From assembly GCF_040545335.1 (NCBI RefSeq), contig NZ_JBEPLU010000001.1:496001-560000 (forward strand): a stretch of DNA of 64,000 nt, in the 5' to 3' direction. This stretch comes from Phenylobacterium koreense (GTDB taxonomy: Bacteria; Pseudomonadota; Alphaproteobacteria; Caulobacterales; Caulobacteraceae). Positions 35,885 to 44,664 of the stretch are shown piece by piece. Each line of letters begins with the position of its first letter. Position 1 is the stretch's first letter. The notes beneath the pieces are model-generated. The model was not told the origin of the DNA, did no database searches, and saw only the letters and a list, made by a program, of their open reading frames with translations. The translations under genes and the position numbers were made by a program.

Positions 35885-36358
35885 GCGGCGGTGCGGCGGC
35901 TCGCCCCGGCCGCGGGGCTCAGTCAGGCCCTTGACGAGGATCGTCCGTTCGGCGGGCGAGAGGCCGGCGGCGAAATCGACCACCTTGTCGTCGACCAGGC
36001 CCCTGGCCCGGGCTTCCTGCGTCCTGATCTCGGCGAGGCGTCGCCGGGCGGCCGCGGCGTCGAAAGGCTCGTCCGCCAGTGCGCGCCAGGCGTCCTGACG
36101 GGCGACCCGCACCTGGCGCATGGCGTCGCGCATCTGCGGCCCGCCGCTACGCAGGGCGGCGCGATAGGCGTTGCGCTGCTCCTGTGAAAGACCATCGGCC
36201 GCGCGCCAGAGCGGCGGCTGGACGCCGACCCGCGCCGGCATCGGATGGGCCGCCCGGAACCGCTGGCCGACCACCAGGCCTCCGGCCACGGTTCCGATCA
36301 GGAAGAGGTTCAGGGCCAGGGACACGAACAGGACGATCAACAGCGACTTGCGGCTCAC
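35882..36358 (-). CDS. Membrane-anchored periplasmic sensor, CnrX/CpxP-like
   Basis: 158 residues: an N-terminal membrane anchor (residues 5-27) and a helical periplasmic part with LSQEQRNAYRAALRSGG and LSPAERTILVKGL, the LTxxQR-like turns of the CpxP/heavy-metal-resistance superfamily. It lies directly after the anti-sigma-like gene (TAG/GTG share one base; GTG start). In Cupriavidus the equivalent CnrX senses nickel and cobalt through His, Met and Glu residues. Here few His or Met residues occur outside the ends, so metal sensing is doubtful. Its TAG stop lies in repeat copy B. Confidence 0.72.
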   Translation of the reverse strand: MSRKSLLIVLFVSLALNLFLIGTVAGGLVVGQRFRAAHPMPARVGVQPPLWRAADGLSQEQRNAYRAALRSGGPQMRDAMRQVRVARQDAWRALADEPFDAAAARRRLAEIRTQEARARGLVDDKVVDFAAGLSPAERTILVKGLTEPRGRGEPPHRR

Positions 36359-36786
36359 TAGGCTCCCTCCCCCACACCGAGGCCCGACAGTTCGTCATAG
36401 CTCGCCAGGGCTGCGGTGACGGCTTCGTCCGTAGGCTGCAGCGGCGCCGCATCCGACAGCGCCACGCCCAGGACCAGCCCCGCCGCGCAGGCGGCCGCGA
36501 GCCCCGCGCCAGCCCCCGCGCCCCAAAGCCAGGCCATGGGGTTCAGGCCGCGTCGGCGCGACGCGGGCGCAGCGGCGAGGATCGTGTCCTGCAATCTCAC
36601 GGAGGCCGCGGGCATCCGCCAGCCGTCCAGCAGCAGGTCAAGTTCGGCGTCCGCCTCCAGGACGCGCCGGGCGAGGTCCGGCTCCTGCGCCATGAACAGC
36701 GCGGCCTGGTCGCGTTCGGCGACGGGCCAGCGGGCCATGTCGCCGCCATAGGCCTCGGCGAGTTGCTGAAAGCGTTCGTAGGTCAT
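36358..36786 (-). CDS. Single-pass anti-sigma-factor-like protein
   Basis: 142 residues from the ATG at 36786. The N-terminal cytoplasmic part (MTYERFQQLAEAYGGDMARWP, about 1-75) is helical, and one membrane helix lies near 88-112. The C-terminal periplasmic tail is short. It follows the sigma gene by four bases and precedes the periplasmic sensor, the usual place of an anti-sigma factor. There is no zinc-binding HxxxCxxC motif, so it is not of the ZAS class. Assignment rests mainly on size, topology and context. Confidence 0.7.
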   Translation of the reverse strand: MTYERFQQLAEAYGGDMARWPVAERDQAALFMAQEPDLARRVLEADAELDLLLDGWRMPAASVRLQDTILAAAPASRRRGLNPMAWLWGAGAGAGLAAACAAGLVLGVALSDAAPLQPTDEAVTAALASYDELSGLGVGEGA

Positions 36787-36790
36787 TCGA

Positions 36791-37333
36791 CTAATGTCCC
36801 GCCATGTCCGAGAGCGCCCCCCGCAAGTTGCGGCGGCCCCGCGCCAGCAGGCTCTCCAGCGCATCGACGCTGACGCCCATCAGCCCGGCCGCCTCGATAT
36901 TCGAGAGCTCCTGATAATGGCAAAGCACGATCGCCTCCCGCTGGCGGTCCGGCAGGGCCTGCATCGCGGCGGCGACCCTGGTCCCGATATCCCGAGCCTG
37001 CAATCCCCGGTCCGGGGCCGGGCCTTCATCGGCACGTTCAGGCACAAGCGCCACAGTAACCTCCCGCCGCCTTCGAAGCCGGTCGTAGCAGAGATTGAGC
37101 GCCACGCGATGCAGCCAGGTGTCGAAGCGCGCCTGGCCCGGCTTCCACTGCGGCGCCTGCTTCCAGGCCCGGAGGAAGGCCTCCTGAGCCACATCCTCCC
37201 CCTCGGCGGGGTCGCCGAGCATGCGTTGGGCCAGGGCAAGCACCCGCGGCAGCTTGCGCCCCATGAGGGCGCGAACGGCGGCAGGATCCCCCCGCCCCAC
37301 GCGCGCCAGCAATTCCTCGTCGGGATCGTCCAA
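36791..37333 (-). CDS. ECF RNA polymerase sigma factor
   Basis: 180 residues with region 2 (MLGDPAEGEDVAQEAFLRAWKQAPQW, then FDTWLHRVALNLCYDRLRRRR) and region 4 (MQALPDRQREAIVLCHYQELSNIEAAGLMGVSVDALESLLARGRRNL). The linker is short, as in ECF factors. It should direct transcription of its own operon and envelope genes when released by the downstream anti-sigma-like protein. The EF-hand gene lies 35 bases upstream on the same strand. Confidence 0.92.
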   Translation of the reverse strand: MDDPDEELLARVGRGDPAAVRALMGRKLPRVLALAQRMLGDPAEGEDVAQEAFLRAWKQAPQWKPGQARFDTWLHRVALNLCYDRLRRRREVTVALVPERADEGPAPDRGLQARDIGTRVAAAMQALPDRQREAIVLCHYQELSNIEAAGLMGVSVDALESLLARGRRNLRGALSDMAGH

Positions 37334-37368
37334 GCCTCACCTCGGCCAGGGTCGCCTCAAGCCGCTCG

Positions 37369-37776
37369 TCAACCTTTGCCACGGATCCGGCCCTGGCTCG
37401 AGAGTTCGCTCCCCGTCAGCCAGCCATCCTTGTTCGCGTCGCGCTTGTCGAAGCGCCGCTTGGCGCCGGCGTCAAGCTCCGCCCGGTCGATGAAGCCGTC
37501 GCCGTTGACGTCCGAGCGCGCCCACATGCGCGCCAGGCGCTCGGTGCGTTTGGAGCCCTCCGGCGCGCGATCGGACACTGGGCGCATCTCGGCGCGGGAG
37601 ATCTTGCCGTCGCGATCGGTGTCCAGCCGGGCAAGCATGGCCGTATTCTCGGCCTTGGCGAACTCGGCCGGCGAGACACGACCATCGCCGTCGCCGTCCC
37701 GGGCGCCGGCCGGCGCCTGGGCATGCGCCATGCCGGTGGTCATGGCCAGGGCGGCGGCGAGAACCAGAGCCTTCAT
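37369..37776 (-). CDS. Secreted EF-hand calcium-binding protein
   Basis: 135 residues with a signal peptide (cleavage after AHA, near residue 19). Four canonical twelve-residue EF-hand loops are complete: Asp27-Glu38, Asp52-Glu63, Asp89-Glu100 and Asp113-Glu124, each with D-x-[DN]-x-D-G and Glu at position 12. The protein should bind calcium in the periplasm. It appears to be the first gene of the operon with the ECF sigma factor, anti-sigma-like protein and periplasmic sensor, which suggests a link between calcium or envelope state and the sigma factor. Confidence 0.88.
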   Translation of the reverse strand: MKALVLAAALAMTTGMAHAQAPAGARDGDGDGRVSPAEFAKAENTAMLARLDTDRDGKISRAEMRPVSDRAPEGSKRTERLARMWARSDVNGDGFIDRAELDAGAKRRFDKRDANKDGWLTGSELSSQGRIRGKG

Positions 37777-37784
37777 ACGGAAAT

Positions 37785-37811
37785 CCCTTCGAGCAGCGTC
37801 GTTTCGAAGGG
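37785..37811. promoter_or_regulatory. Inverted repeat upstream of the EF-hand/sigma operon
   Basis: CCCTTCGA (37785-37792) and TCGAAGGG (37804-37811) are perfect eight-base inverted arms in the 54 bases between the glnE stop and the EF-hand start. On the minus strand CAACCC lies 17 bases before CGAA, vaguely like an ECF-type promoter. It could be an operator, a promoter, or the glnE terminator region. Confidence 0.35.
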
Positions 37812-37830
37812 TTGAACGCAGCCGGCGCGG

Positions 37831-40725
37831 TTATCCGTCGCTGACGATCTCAGCATAGGCCTGATGAGCGGCCTTGCGGGCGGTTTCAAGCCTGGTCGTC
37901 AGGCTGCGGAAGTCGCGCGCTCCGCCAGCCCGGGCCAGCAGGGCGCGGAAGGCCTTGGGCTCCTCGGTCGGGTCGCCATTGTCGCCCAGCGCCACCTTCA
38001 GGAGCTGGGTGAGGTCCTGCTGCAGAGTCCAGGCCTTACGCAGGGCGGCGAGCGCGCCGGCCGGCGCCAGGCCGTCGAAGGCCGCCAGGGCTTCGGCCGT
38101 GTTCTGCCGCAGGGGACCGCCCTCGGCGGCGTTGGCGAGCTGGAGGAACTGGGCGGCGAACTCGATGTCGACCAAGCCGCCGGGCGACAGTTTCAGATCC
38201 CAGTCGCCCTTGGGCGGGCGTTCCTGGGCCATCAGCGCGCGCATCTCGCGCACGTCGGCGGCTGTGCGCTTGCAGTCGCGCGGCCGACGCAGGGCGGTCT
38301 CGATGGCCTGGACCGCATCGGCCGCAAAGGCCGGGCTGCTCGACCAGACCACCCGCGCTCGAGTGAGCGCCAGAAGCTCCCAGGTCTCGGCCTCGCGCTC
38401 GTAATAGTCCTCGAAGGCCGCGAAGCTGACGGCGACCGGCCCCTTGGTCCCCGAGGGACGAAGCTGCATGTCGACCTCGTAGAGCCCGCCCTCCGCGGTC
38501 GGGGTCGAAAGCGCGGCGATGAGGCGCTGGGTGAAGCGGCCATAGAAGACGTCCGCGCTCCAGCCCTTGATGGTCGAGACCCCGGCCGGGTCGGCGGCCC
38601 GATAGAGGGTCATCAGGTCGAGATCCGAGCCTGCGCTCATCTCGCGCGATCCGCACTTGCCGAGCGCGATCACGGCGACGTCGCCTTCGAAATCGCCACC
38701 TAGGCGCACGGCCTCGGCCAGGGCGACCGGCGCGAGGGCCTCGATGCAGATGTTGGCGAGGTCGGCGAAGGCCCGGCCGGCGATCTCGGCGCTGGCCGCA
38801 CCGCTCATCACCTGGACGCCGACCCGGAACGCCTGCTCGCGATGGGCCCGCCGTACGGCGTCCATGGCCTCCTCGAAGCCATCGGCCTGCGAGAGGGCCA
38901 GGGCCATGACGTTGCGGTCTTCCTCGCTGTCGATCTGGGCGAAGAAGGCGCCGTCGAGCAGGGCGTCGAGCGCCGCCGGCCGACGGGCGAGGGTGTTGGC
39001 CAGCTTGGGCGCGAAGGCCATGACCTGGACCATCAGCTCGAACAGCCGAGGCTGGGCCAGGAACAGCGACTGGAGTTGCACGCCCGAGGTCAGCTTGGAG
39101 AAGAAGGCCTCGAAGCGGTTGAAGGCGGCGTCGGGCGAGCCGGTGGCCTGGGCCGCTTCCAGCAGGCGCGGCGCCAGCCGGGTGAAGAGCTCCCGCCCCC
39201 GCTCCGTCCGCGTCGCCTGAATGTGGCCGTGGTGCCAGGAGCGGATGGTCTGCGAGACCAGGGCCGGATTGGAAAAGCCCATTCGGGCCAGGGTCGCCAG
39301 GGTCTCCGGATCGTCGTCCACGCCGGTGAAGATCAGGCTGCCGTACTTGGAGGACAGCGCCTCCTCGTCGGGGAAGAGTTCTCCATAGCGGCGGTTGACG
39401 GTCTTCAGAACCTTCTCGATGGCGGCGTCGAAGCTGCGGACACGGTCATAGCCGTAGAGCGCGGCCACGCGCTTGCGCTCGTTGTCGGATTCCGGGAGCC
39501 GGTGGGTCTGCTCGTCGGCCAGCATCTGAATGCGATGCTCCACGGCGCGAAGCTGGGCATAGGCTTCTGTCAGTTCCGCCGCCGTCTGGCTGGAGACGTG
39601 GCCAGCCGCTTCCAGCGCGTGCAGCGCGTCCAGGGTCCGCGGCGAGCGCAGGTCCGGGTGACGGCCGCCGAGGATGAGCTGCTGGGTCTGGACGTAGAAC
39701 TCGATCTCCCGAATGCCGCCTCGGCCCAGCTTCAGGTCCATGCCCTTGGCGGTAAGCCGGTCGTCGACCTTGTGGACGTGGATCTGGCGCTTGATCGAGT
39801 GGATGTCGGCGATGGCCGCGAAATCGAGGTTCTTGCGCCAGATGAACGGGGCGAGTTCTTCCAGGAAGGCCCGCCCGCGCGGGATATCGCCGGCCGCCGC
39901 CCGGGCCTTGATGAAGGCCGCCCGTTCCCAGTTCTGGCCGACGCTCTCGTAATAGTCGAAGGCCGCCGGCGCTGGCACGGCCGGCGGCGTTGAGGACGGA
40001 TCGGGGCGCAGGCGCAGGTCCACGCGGAAGACGTAGCCGTCGCCGGTCTTGTCCTGCATGAGTTCGGCGAGGCGGTGGGTCAGCCGGACCGCAAAGGCCT
40101 GGGTCTCCACGCCCTCGGCCACGGGCAATGCGTCCGGCTCGTAGAAGACCGAGATGTCGATGTCGCTGGAATAGTTGAGCTCGTAGGCGCCGTGCTTGCC
40201 CATGGCGATGCAGAACCAGCCGGGGACCGGCCCTTCCGCGCCCGAGCCCAGCCGGGTCAGGCGTCCGGCGTCGAGCTCGGCCTGGGCGGCGACCACCAGC
40301 GCGGCGGCCAGAGCAGCGTCGGCGAAGCGGGCCAGGGCGCCGGTCACCGCATCCAGGCTCCAGACACCGCCCAGGTCGGCCAGGGCGATCAGCAGGTGCG
40401 CCTCGGCCTTCAGCTTGCGCAGGCCGGACTTCGCGCCCTCCCAGTCGGAGGAAGCTTGGGCGGCGGTGCGGAGCAGCAGATCCTCGAACCGAGCGGTCGG
40501 CTCGCTCTCGATCAGGGCGCGAAGCCGCCCAACGTCGCGGCGCGCGAGGCTGGTGAGGTAGGGCGAGGCGCCGAACACCGGGGCCAGGGCCGGCCAAGCC
40601 TTGTCGAGCAGATCTTCCCAGCCGTCCCGCACAGCGGCTTCGACCAGGACGTTGCGCGCACGCTCGGCGGCCTTCGGGTCAGCGATCGGCCCGCAGGGGC
40701 GCATGGAATCGACGAGTTGAGTCAT
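37831..40725 (-). CDS. glnE: Bifunctional glutamine synthetase adenylyltransferase/deadenylase
   Basis: 964 residues, normal for GlnE. Two nucleotidyltransferase domains are visible: the N-terminal deadenylase with LNYSSDIDISVFYEP (near 180) and the C-terminal adenylylase with MSAGSDLDLMTLYRAADPAG (near 700). Between them is the GlnE linker (RGGIREIEFYVQTQQLILGG). It controls glutamine synthetase by adding or removing AMP in response to PII state. It follows the HtrA/regulator/kinase operon on the same strand, 61 bases after the kinase stop. Confidence 0.95.
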   Translation of the reverse strand: MTQLVDSMRPCGPIADPKAAERARNVLVEAAVRDGWEDLLDKAWPALAPVFGASPYLTSLARRDVGRLRALIESEPTARFEDLLLRTAAQASSDWEGAKSGLRKLKAEAHLLIALADLGGVWSLDAVTGALARFADAALAAALVVAAQAELDAGRLTRLGSGAEGPVPGWFCIAMGKHGAYELNYSSDIDISVFYEPDALPVAEGVETQAFAVRLTHRLAELMQDKTGDGYVFRVDLRLRPDPSSTPPAVPAPAAFDYYESVGQNWERAAFIKARAAAGDIPRGRAFLEELAPFIWRKNLDFAAIADIHSIKRQIHVHKVDDRLTAKGMDLKLGRGGIREIEFYVQTQQLILGGRHPDLRSPRTLDALHALEAAGHVSSQTAAELTEAYAQLRAVEHRIQMLADEQTHRLPESDNERKRVAALYGYDRVRSFDAAIEKVLKTVNRRYGELFPDEEALSSKYGSLIFTGVDDDPETLATLARMGFSNPALVSQTIRSWHHGHIQATRTERGRELFTRLAPRLLEAAQATGSPDAAFNRFEAFFSKLTSGVQLQSLFLAQPRLFELMVQVMAFAPKLANTLARRPAALDALLDGAFFAQIDSEEDRNVMALALSQADGFEEAMDAVRRAHREQAFRVGVQVMSGAASAEIAGRAFADLANICIEALAPVALAEAVRLGGDFEGDVAVIALGKCGSREMSAGSDLDLMTLYRAADPAGVSTIKGWSADVFYGRFTQRLIAALSTPTAEGGLYEVDMQLRPSGTKGPVAVSFAAFEDYYEREAETWELLALTRARVVWSSSPAFAADAVQAIETALRRPRDCKRTAADVREMRALMAQERPPKGDWDLKLSPGGLVDIEFAAQFLQLANAAEGGPLRQNTAEALAAFDGLAPAGALAALRKAWTLQQDLTQLLKVALGDNGDPTEEPKAFRALLARAGGARDFRSLTTRLETARKAAHQAYAEIVSDG

Positions 40726-40786
40726 CGAAAAGACCTTAGCCGCGCGACGATAGAGATTTCACTACGAGCTTGGCGAAGGCCCGCCA

Positions 40787-42190
40787 TCAGGCCCGCGGGA
40801 GGATGAGGGCCACCCGCAATCCCGGCCCCATGTCGCCGACCTTGCCGGGCCCTTCCGAAAGCTCCAGCCGGCCGTCGTGCGCCTCGGCCACGGCCGCGAC
40901 CAGTGAGAGGCCGAGACCAGAACCGGGTTCGCTGCGGCTGTTTTCCAGGCGCACGAAACGCTCGACGACGCGGGCGCGATCCTCGTCCGGCACGCCGGGG
41001 CCGGTGTCGGTCACCGAGAACTCGATCTCGCCGGAAGAGCGGCGGCGGACCCGCAGCATGATGGCGCCGCCGACGGGCGTGTACTTGACCGCGTTGTCCA
41101 GGATGTTGGCCAGCGCCTGGGCCAGAAACTCGCGATTGCCGCGGACCTGGAGGTCGCGGGTCAGTTCGGAGCCGAACTCCAGGCCCTTGTCCTCGCAGGT
41201 CGGCTCGTAGAGCTCGGCCAGGTCGCCAGCCAGTTCGGCCGGGTCGAAGACGGTCTGGTCGGGCGCGCGGCCGGCCGCCTGCAGGCGGGCGATGGCCAGG
41301 ACGGCGGAGAAGGTCTTCAGGACGCCATCGGTGTCCTCGAGGGCCTGGCCGAGGGCTTCCTTGGCGTCGCCCTTGCCGGCTTCCACGTCGAGATAGGCCG
41401 TTTCCAGCCGCGCGCGCAGGCGCGTCAGGGGCGAGCGAAGGTCGTGGGCGATGGCGTCGCCCGCATGGCGGTGGCCGGCCATGGACCGCTCCAGCCGGTC
41501 GAGCATCTCGTTGATGCCCTCCGAAAGCTCGTCAAACTCGTCACGGGCGCCGCGTACCGCGGCCCGAGCGCCGAACTCCCCGTTGCGCACCGCCGTCACC
41601 ACGTCGTTGAGCGCGCCCATGCTGCGCGAGACGTTGCGGCTGACGAGCAAGCCGCCCGCGAGACCGAGTAGGATGACCAGGGCGCCTGCGCCCCAGAGGG
41701 CCCGGACGATCTTCACCACATAGGCCTGGTCCTCGCTGATGTCGGCGCCGACGAACAGCACCTCGCCGCCGCTCAGCCGCTCCTGGAAACCGCGGGCCGG
41801 GTGCTTCACCATACGGCCCTGGGCGTCGTAGTCGGTGACGGAGAAGCTCGCGCGGGCGGGCGCCGCGCTGGCGCCGCCCTCGATCGGCGTCTCGGCGATC
41901 GAGCCGGATATCCGCGTGCCGTCCGGCTTCATGAGCAGGTAGAGGAAGGGTCGCTCGCTGGACGCCCGCTCGATCAGGGACTGATTGACCGCGTCGATCC
42001 CAGCGCGGTCATAGGCCGCCACGAGCGAGCGCATTTCCCGCGTGATGTTACGGTCGGTGCGGCGCGTCGCCTCTCCGGCGGTGGCGAGATAGATGTAGGC
42101 GAGGAAGGCGCTGGCCGCGGCTGCGAACAGGGCCAGGAAGAGCAGCGTCAGCCGAAACGGCGTCGTGCGGAAAAGCCTGGGCAGGCGCAT
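40787..42190 (-). CDS. Sensor histidine kinase (HtrA-linked two-component system)
   Basis: 467 residues: membrane helices at about 13-35 and 163-184 enclosing a periplasmic sensor domain, HAMP (about 185-237), HisKA with His249 in AGDAIAHDLRSPLTRLRARL, and an ATPase domain with NILDNAVKYTP, DTGPGVPDEDR and GSGLGLSLV. It starts 15 bases after its regulator. With an HtrA protease at the head of the operon, it is likely to sense envelope stress. The DLRSPLTR type of H-box is common in such kinases. Confidence 0.92.
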   Translation of the reverse strand: MRLPRLFRTTPFRLTLLFLALFAAAASAFLAYIYLATAGEATRRTDRNITREMRSLVAAYDRAGIDAVNQSLIERASSERPFLYLLMKPDGTRISGSIAETPIEGGASAAPARASFSVTDYDAQGRMVKHPARGFQERLSGGEVLFVGADISEDQAYVVKIVRALWGAGALVILLGLAGGLLVSRNVSRSMGALNDVVTAVRNGEFGARAAVRGARDEFDELSEGINEMLDRLERSMAGHRHAGDAIAHDLRSPLTRLRARLETAYLDVEAGKGDAKEALGQALEDTDGVLKTFSAVLAIARLQAAGRAPDQTVFDPAELAGDLAELYEPTCEDKGLEFGSELTRDLQVRGNREFLAQALANILDNAVKYTPVGGAIMLRVRRRSSGEIEFSVTDTGPGVPDEDRARVVERFVRLENSRSEPGSGLGLSLVAAVAEAHDGRLELSEGPGKVGDMGPGLRVALILPRA

Positions 42191-42205
42191 GACGCCAAGC
42201 CAGCC

Positions 42206-42877
42206 TTAAGGGTCGAGACGATAGCCCGCGCCGCGGACGGTCTGCAGCATCGGCCGATCGAAGCCCTTGTCGATCTTCGAACGCAGGCGCGAGACATGGA
42301 CGTCGATGACGTTGGTCTGCGGGTCGAAATGGTACTCCCAGACCTTCTCAAGCAGCATGGTGCGGGTCACCGACTGGCCGGCGTGGCGCATCATGAACTC
42401 CAGGAGCTGGAACTCGCGGGGCTGAAGGTCGATCTCCTTGCCCTGGCGATGCACGGTGCGGCCGATGAGGTCCATCTCCAGCTCGCCGACCCGCAGCAGG
42501 GTCTGGACCGAACCGGTCTCGCGGCGACGCGACAGCGCCTCCACCCGGGCGATCAGCTCGGCGAAGGCGTAGGGCTTGACCAGATAGTCGTCGCCGCCCG
42601 CCTTGAGGCCTTCGACGCGGTCGTTGATCTCACCCAGGGCCGAGAGGAAGAGGACCGGCGTGCCGTCCCCCTCCCGCCGCAGGGTCTGGACCATGCTGAC
42701 GCCGTCCATGCGCGGCATCATCCGGTCGACGATCATCACGTCGAAGTCGCCGGCATGGGCGGCCGAAAGGCCCTCCTCGCCGTCGGCGGCGCGAACGCAC
42801 TCGTGTCCCGCCTCCGTGAGGCCGCGGTCCATCACCCCGGCTGCTTCGAGATCGTCCTCGACAATCAGGATACGCAT
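42206..42877 (-). CDS. OmpR-family response regulator (HtrA-linked)
   Basis: 223 residues from the ATG at 42877. Receiver domain with Asp51 (IVDRMMPRMDG) and KPYAF near 101, then an OmpR-type winged helix (LQPREFQLLEFMMRHAGQSVTRTMLLEKVWEYHFDPQTNVIDVHVSRLR). It is phosphorylated by the kinase encoded just downstream and probably controls the HtrA gene 25 bases upstream. A frame extending to 42946 is Arg-rich and unsupported. Confidence 0.93.
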   Translation of the reverse strand: MRILIVEDDLEAAGVMDRGLTEAGHECVRAADGEEGLSAAHAGDFDVMIVDRMMPRMDGVSMVQTLRREGDGTPVLFLSALGEINDRVEGLKAGGDDYLVKPYAFAELIARVEALSRRRETGSVQTLLRVGELEMDLIGRTVHRQGKEIDLQPREFQLLEFMMRHAGQSVTRTMLLEKVWEYHFDPQTNVIDVHVSRLRSKIDKGFDRPMLQTVRGAGYRLDP

Positions 42878-42902
42878 CGTTCGCGGCCCCCGCCGTTTGC
42901 GC

Positions 42903-44504
42903 CTATTCGCTGATCCGGATCGGCAGGAACGAGGTCCGGCCGCCACGATGCACGCCCAGAAGCACGCTCTGGCGTTCGGCCTTCTTGGCCGCGGTCACCG
43001 CCGCCGAGAGTTCGGCCGCAGTGGTCACCGGAACGCCGTTGGCCTGCACGACCACGTCGTCGCGACGCAGGCCCTTGAGCGCCGCATCGGAGGATTGATC
43101 GACACTGGTGATCAGGACGCCGCGGAAGCCCGGGTCAAGGTTCAGGCGGCGACGGGCCGCGTCGTCCAGGGGCGCAAGCGCCAGCCCGAGCACGACCGGG
43201 CGCTGAGCCTGGGCGCCGGGACCTTCCGAGCCCTCGCGGCCGCCACCGCCCTGCTGGTTGTCGTTGGAGGCCAGTTCGCGTTCGGTCGGACGCACGCCGG
43301 AACGGACCTCGACCGCGCGGCGCTTGCCGGCGCGGATGACGTCGAGGCGAAGCACGTCGCCGGCCTTGGCCTTGGCCACCTCGCGGGTGAGCTCCGAGGA
43401 GGTCCGCACGGCAACGCCGTTGACCGAGGTCACGATATCGCCCGACTGAAGGCCGGCCTTCTCCGACGGACCGCCAGGCGCGACGTTGGCGATGATCGCG
43501 CCGCGCTGGTCGGCCATACCCTGGGCCTCGGCCATCTCGGACGTGAAGTTCTGGACCGTCGCGCCGATGTAGCCTCGGGTGATCTTGCCGCCCGACATGA
43601 GCTGCTTGGTGATCGAGTCGGCCAGATCCGCCGGGATCGCGAAGCCGATGCCGACCGAGCCGCCGGACGGCGAGAAGATCGCCGTGTTGACCCCGATGAC
43701 CCGGCCGTAGATGTCGAAGGTCGGGCCGCCCGAGTTGCCGCGGTTGATCGGCGCGTCGATCTGGATGAAGTCCACGAAAGTCTCGCCGATGTCACGGCCA
43801 TAGGCCGAGACGATCCCGGCCGTCGCCGTGCCGCCGAGGCCGAAGGGGTTGCCGACGGTAATGACCCAATCGCCCACGCGCGGCTTGGCGGCGTTCTCGA
43901 AGTTCACATAGGGAAAGCCCGAGCCTTCCACCTTCAGGACCGCCAGGTCGGTGCCTTCGTCGCGGCCGACGATGGTGGCGGTCAGCTCGCGCTCGTCCTT
44001 GAGCACGACTTTGATTTCCTTGGCGTTCTCGACAACGTGATTATTGGTGACGATGTATCCGTTGGCCGAGATGAAGAAGCCGGAACCAGACGACTGCTGG
44101 CTGGGAAGGCGCGGGTTGCGGCCCTGACCGCCCTGACCGCCCTGGCCCCCTTGTCCGCCCTCCTCGTCCTCGCCCTCGCCGCCCGGAGCCTGGCCGCGGG
44201 GAACGATGTCGAAGGGGAAATTCTCGAAGCCCGGCACGCGGCGCAGGGCCGAGGCGTCCATCTCGGAGGTCACGTTGATCGAGACGACGGCCGGCGAAAC
44301 CTTTTCGAAGATATCGGCGAAGGACAGCGGCGCGCCGGGCGGTGGCGCGAAGATCGGGGCTGTCGACGTCCGCATGAGCAGGCTGCGGTCGATGGTCGAG
44401 CTGGTGCGGGGCTGGTCGGACAGATTGGCGCCGGCCAGGGCTGCGGTGGCGACGCCCACGCCTGCAAGAGCGCCGAGGAGGTAACCGGTCTTCTTCGAGG
44501 TCAT
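42903..44504 (-). CDS. degP: Periplasmic Do/HtrA serine protease
   Basis: 533 residues: a signal or anchor segment (8-26), the trypsin-like domain with His156 (VTNNHVV), Asp186 (GTDLAVL) and Ser258 (GNSGGP), then two PDZ domains (about 305-400 and 430-530). A Gly/Gln/Glu-rich insertion of GGQ repeats (about 108-130) lies just before the catalytic domain, longer than usual. It degrades misfolded envelope proteins. The first gene of an operon with a two-component system, which suggests a self-regulated stress response. 160 bases separate it from the ccm operon. Confidence 0.93.
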   Translation of the reverse strand: MTSKKTGYLLGALAGVGVATAALAGANLSDQPRTSSTIDRSLLMRTSTAPIFAPPPGAPLSFADIFEKVSPAVVSINVTSEMDASALRRVPGFENFPFDIVPRGQAPGGEGEDEEGGQGGQGGQGGQGRNPRLPSQQSSGSGFFISANGYIVTNNHVVENAKEIKVVLKDERELTATIVGRDEGTDLAVLKVEGSGFPYVNFENAAKPRVGDWVITVGNPFGLGGTATAGIVSAYGRDIGETFVDFIQIDAPINRGNSGGPTFDIYGRVIGVNTAIFSPSGGSVGIGFAIPADLADSITKQLMSGGKITRGYIGATVQNFTSEMAEAQGMADQRGAIIANVAPGGPSEKAGLQSGDIVTSVNGVAVRTSSELTREVAKAKAGDVLRLDVIRAGKRRAVEVRSGVRPTERELASNDNQQGGGGREGSEGPGAQAQRPVVLGLALAPLDDAARRRLNLDPGFRGVLITSVDQSSDAALKGLRRDDVVVQANGVPVTTAAELSAAVTAAKKAERQSVLLGVHRGGRTSFLPIRISE

Positions 44505-44664
44505 AAGCCTTCAATTTCCCTGTGGGGCGACGGGACTCAACACCAGGGCCCCTTACCCGACAACCTAGGTTCGATGCCTGAGAGCGCAACGTCCCTCAAG
44601 TTACGTTTAGGTCACGCTCGGCGCTTCATAGCGGTCTTTGTTTGGCGCAATCTTGTCACGCCGC

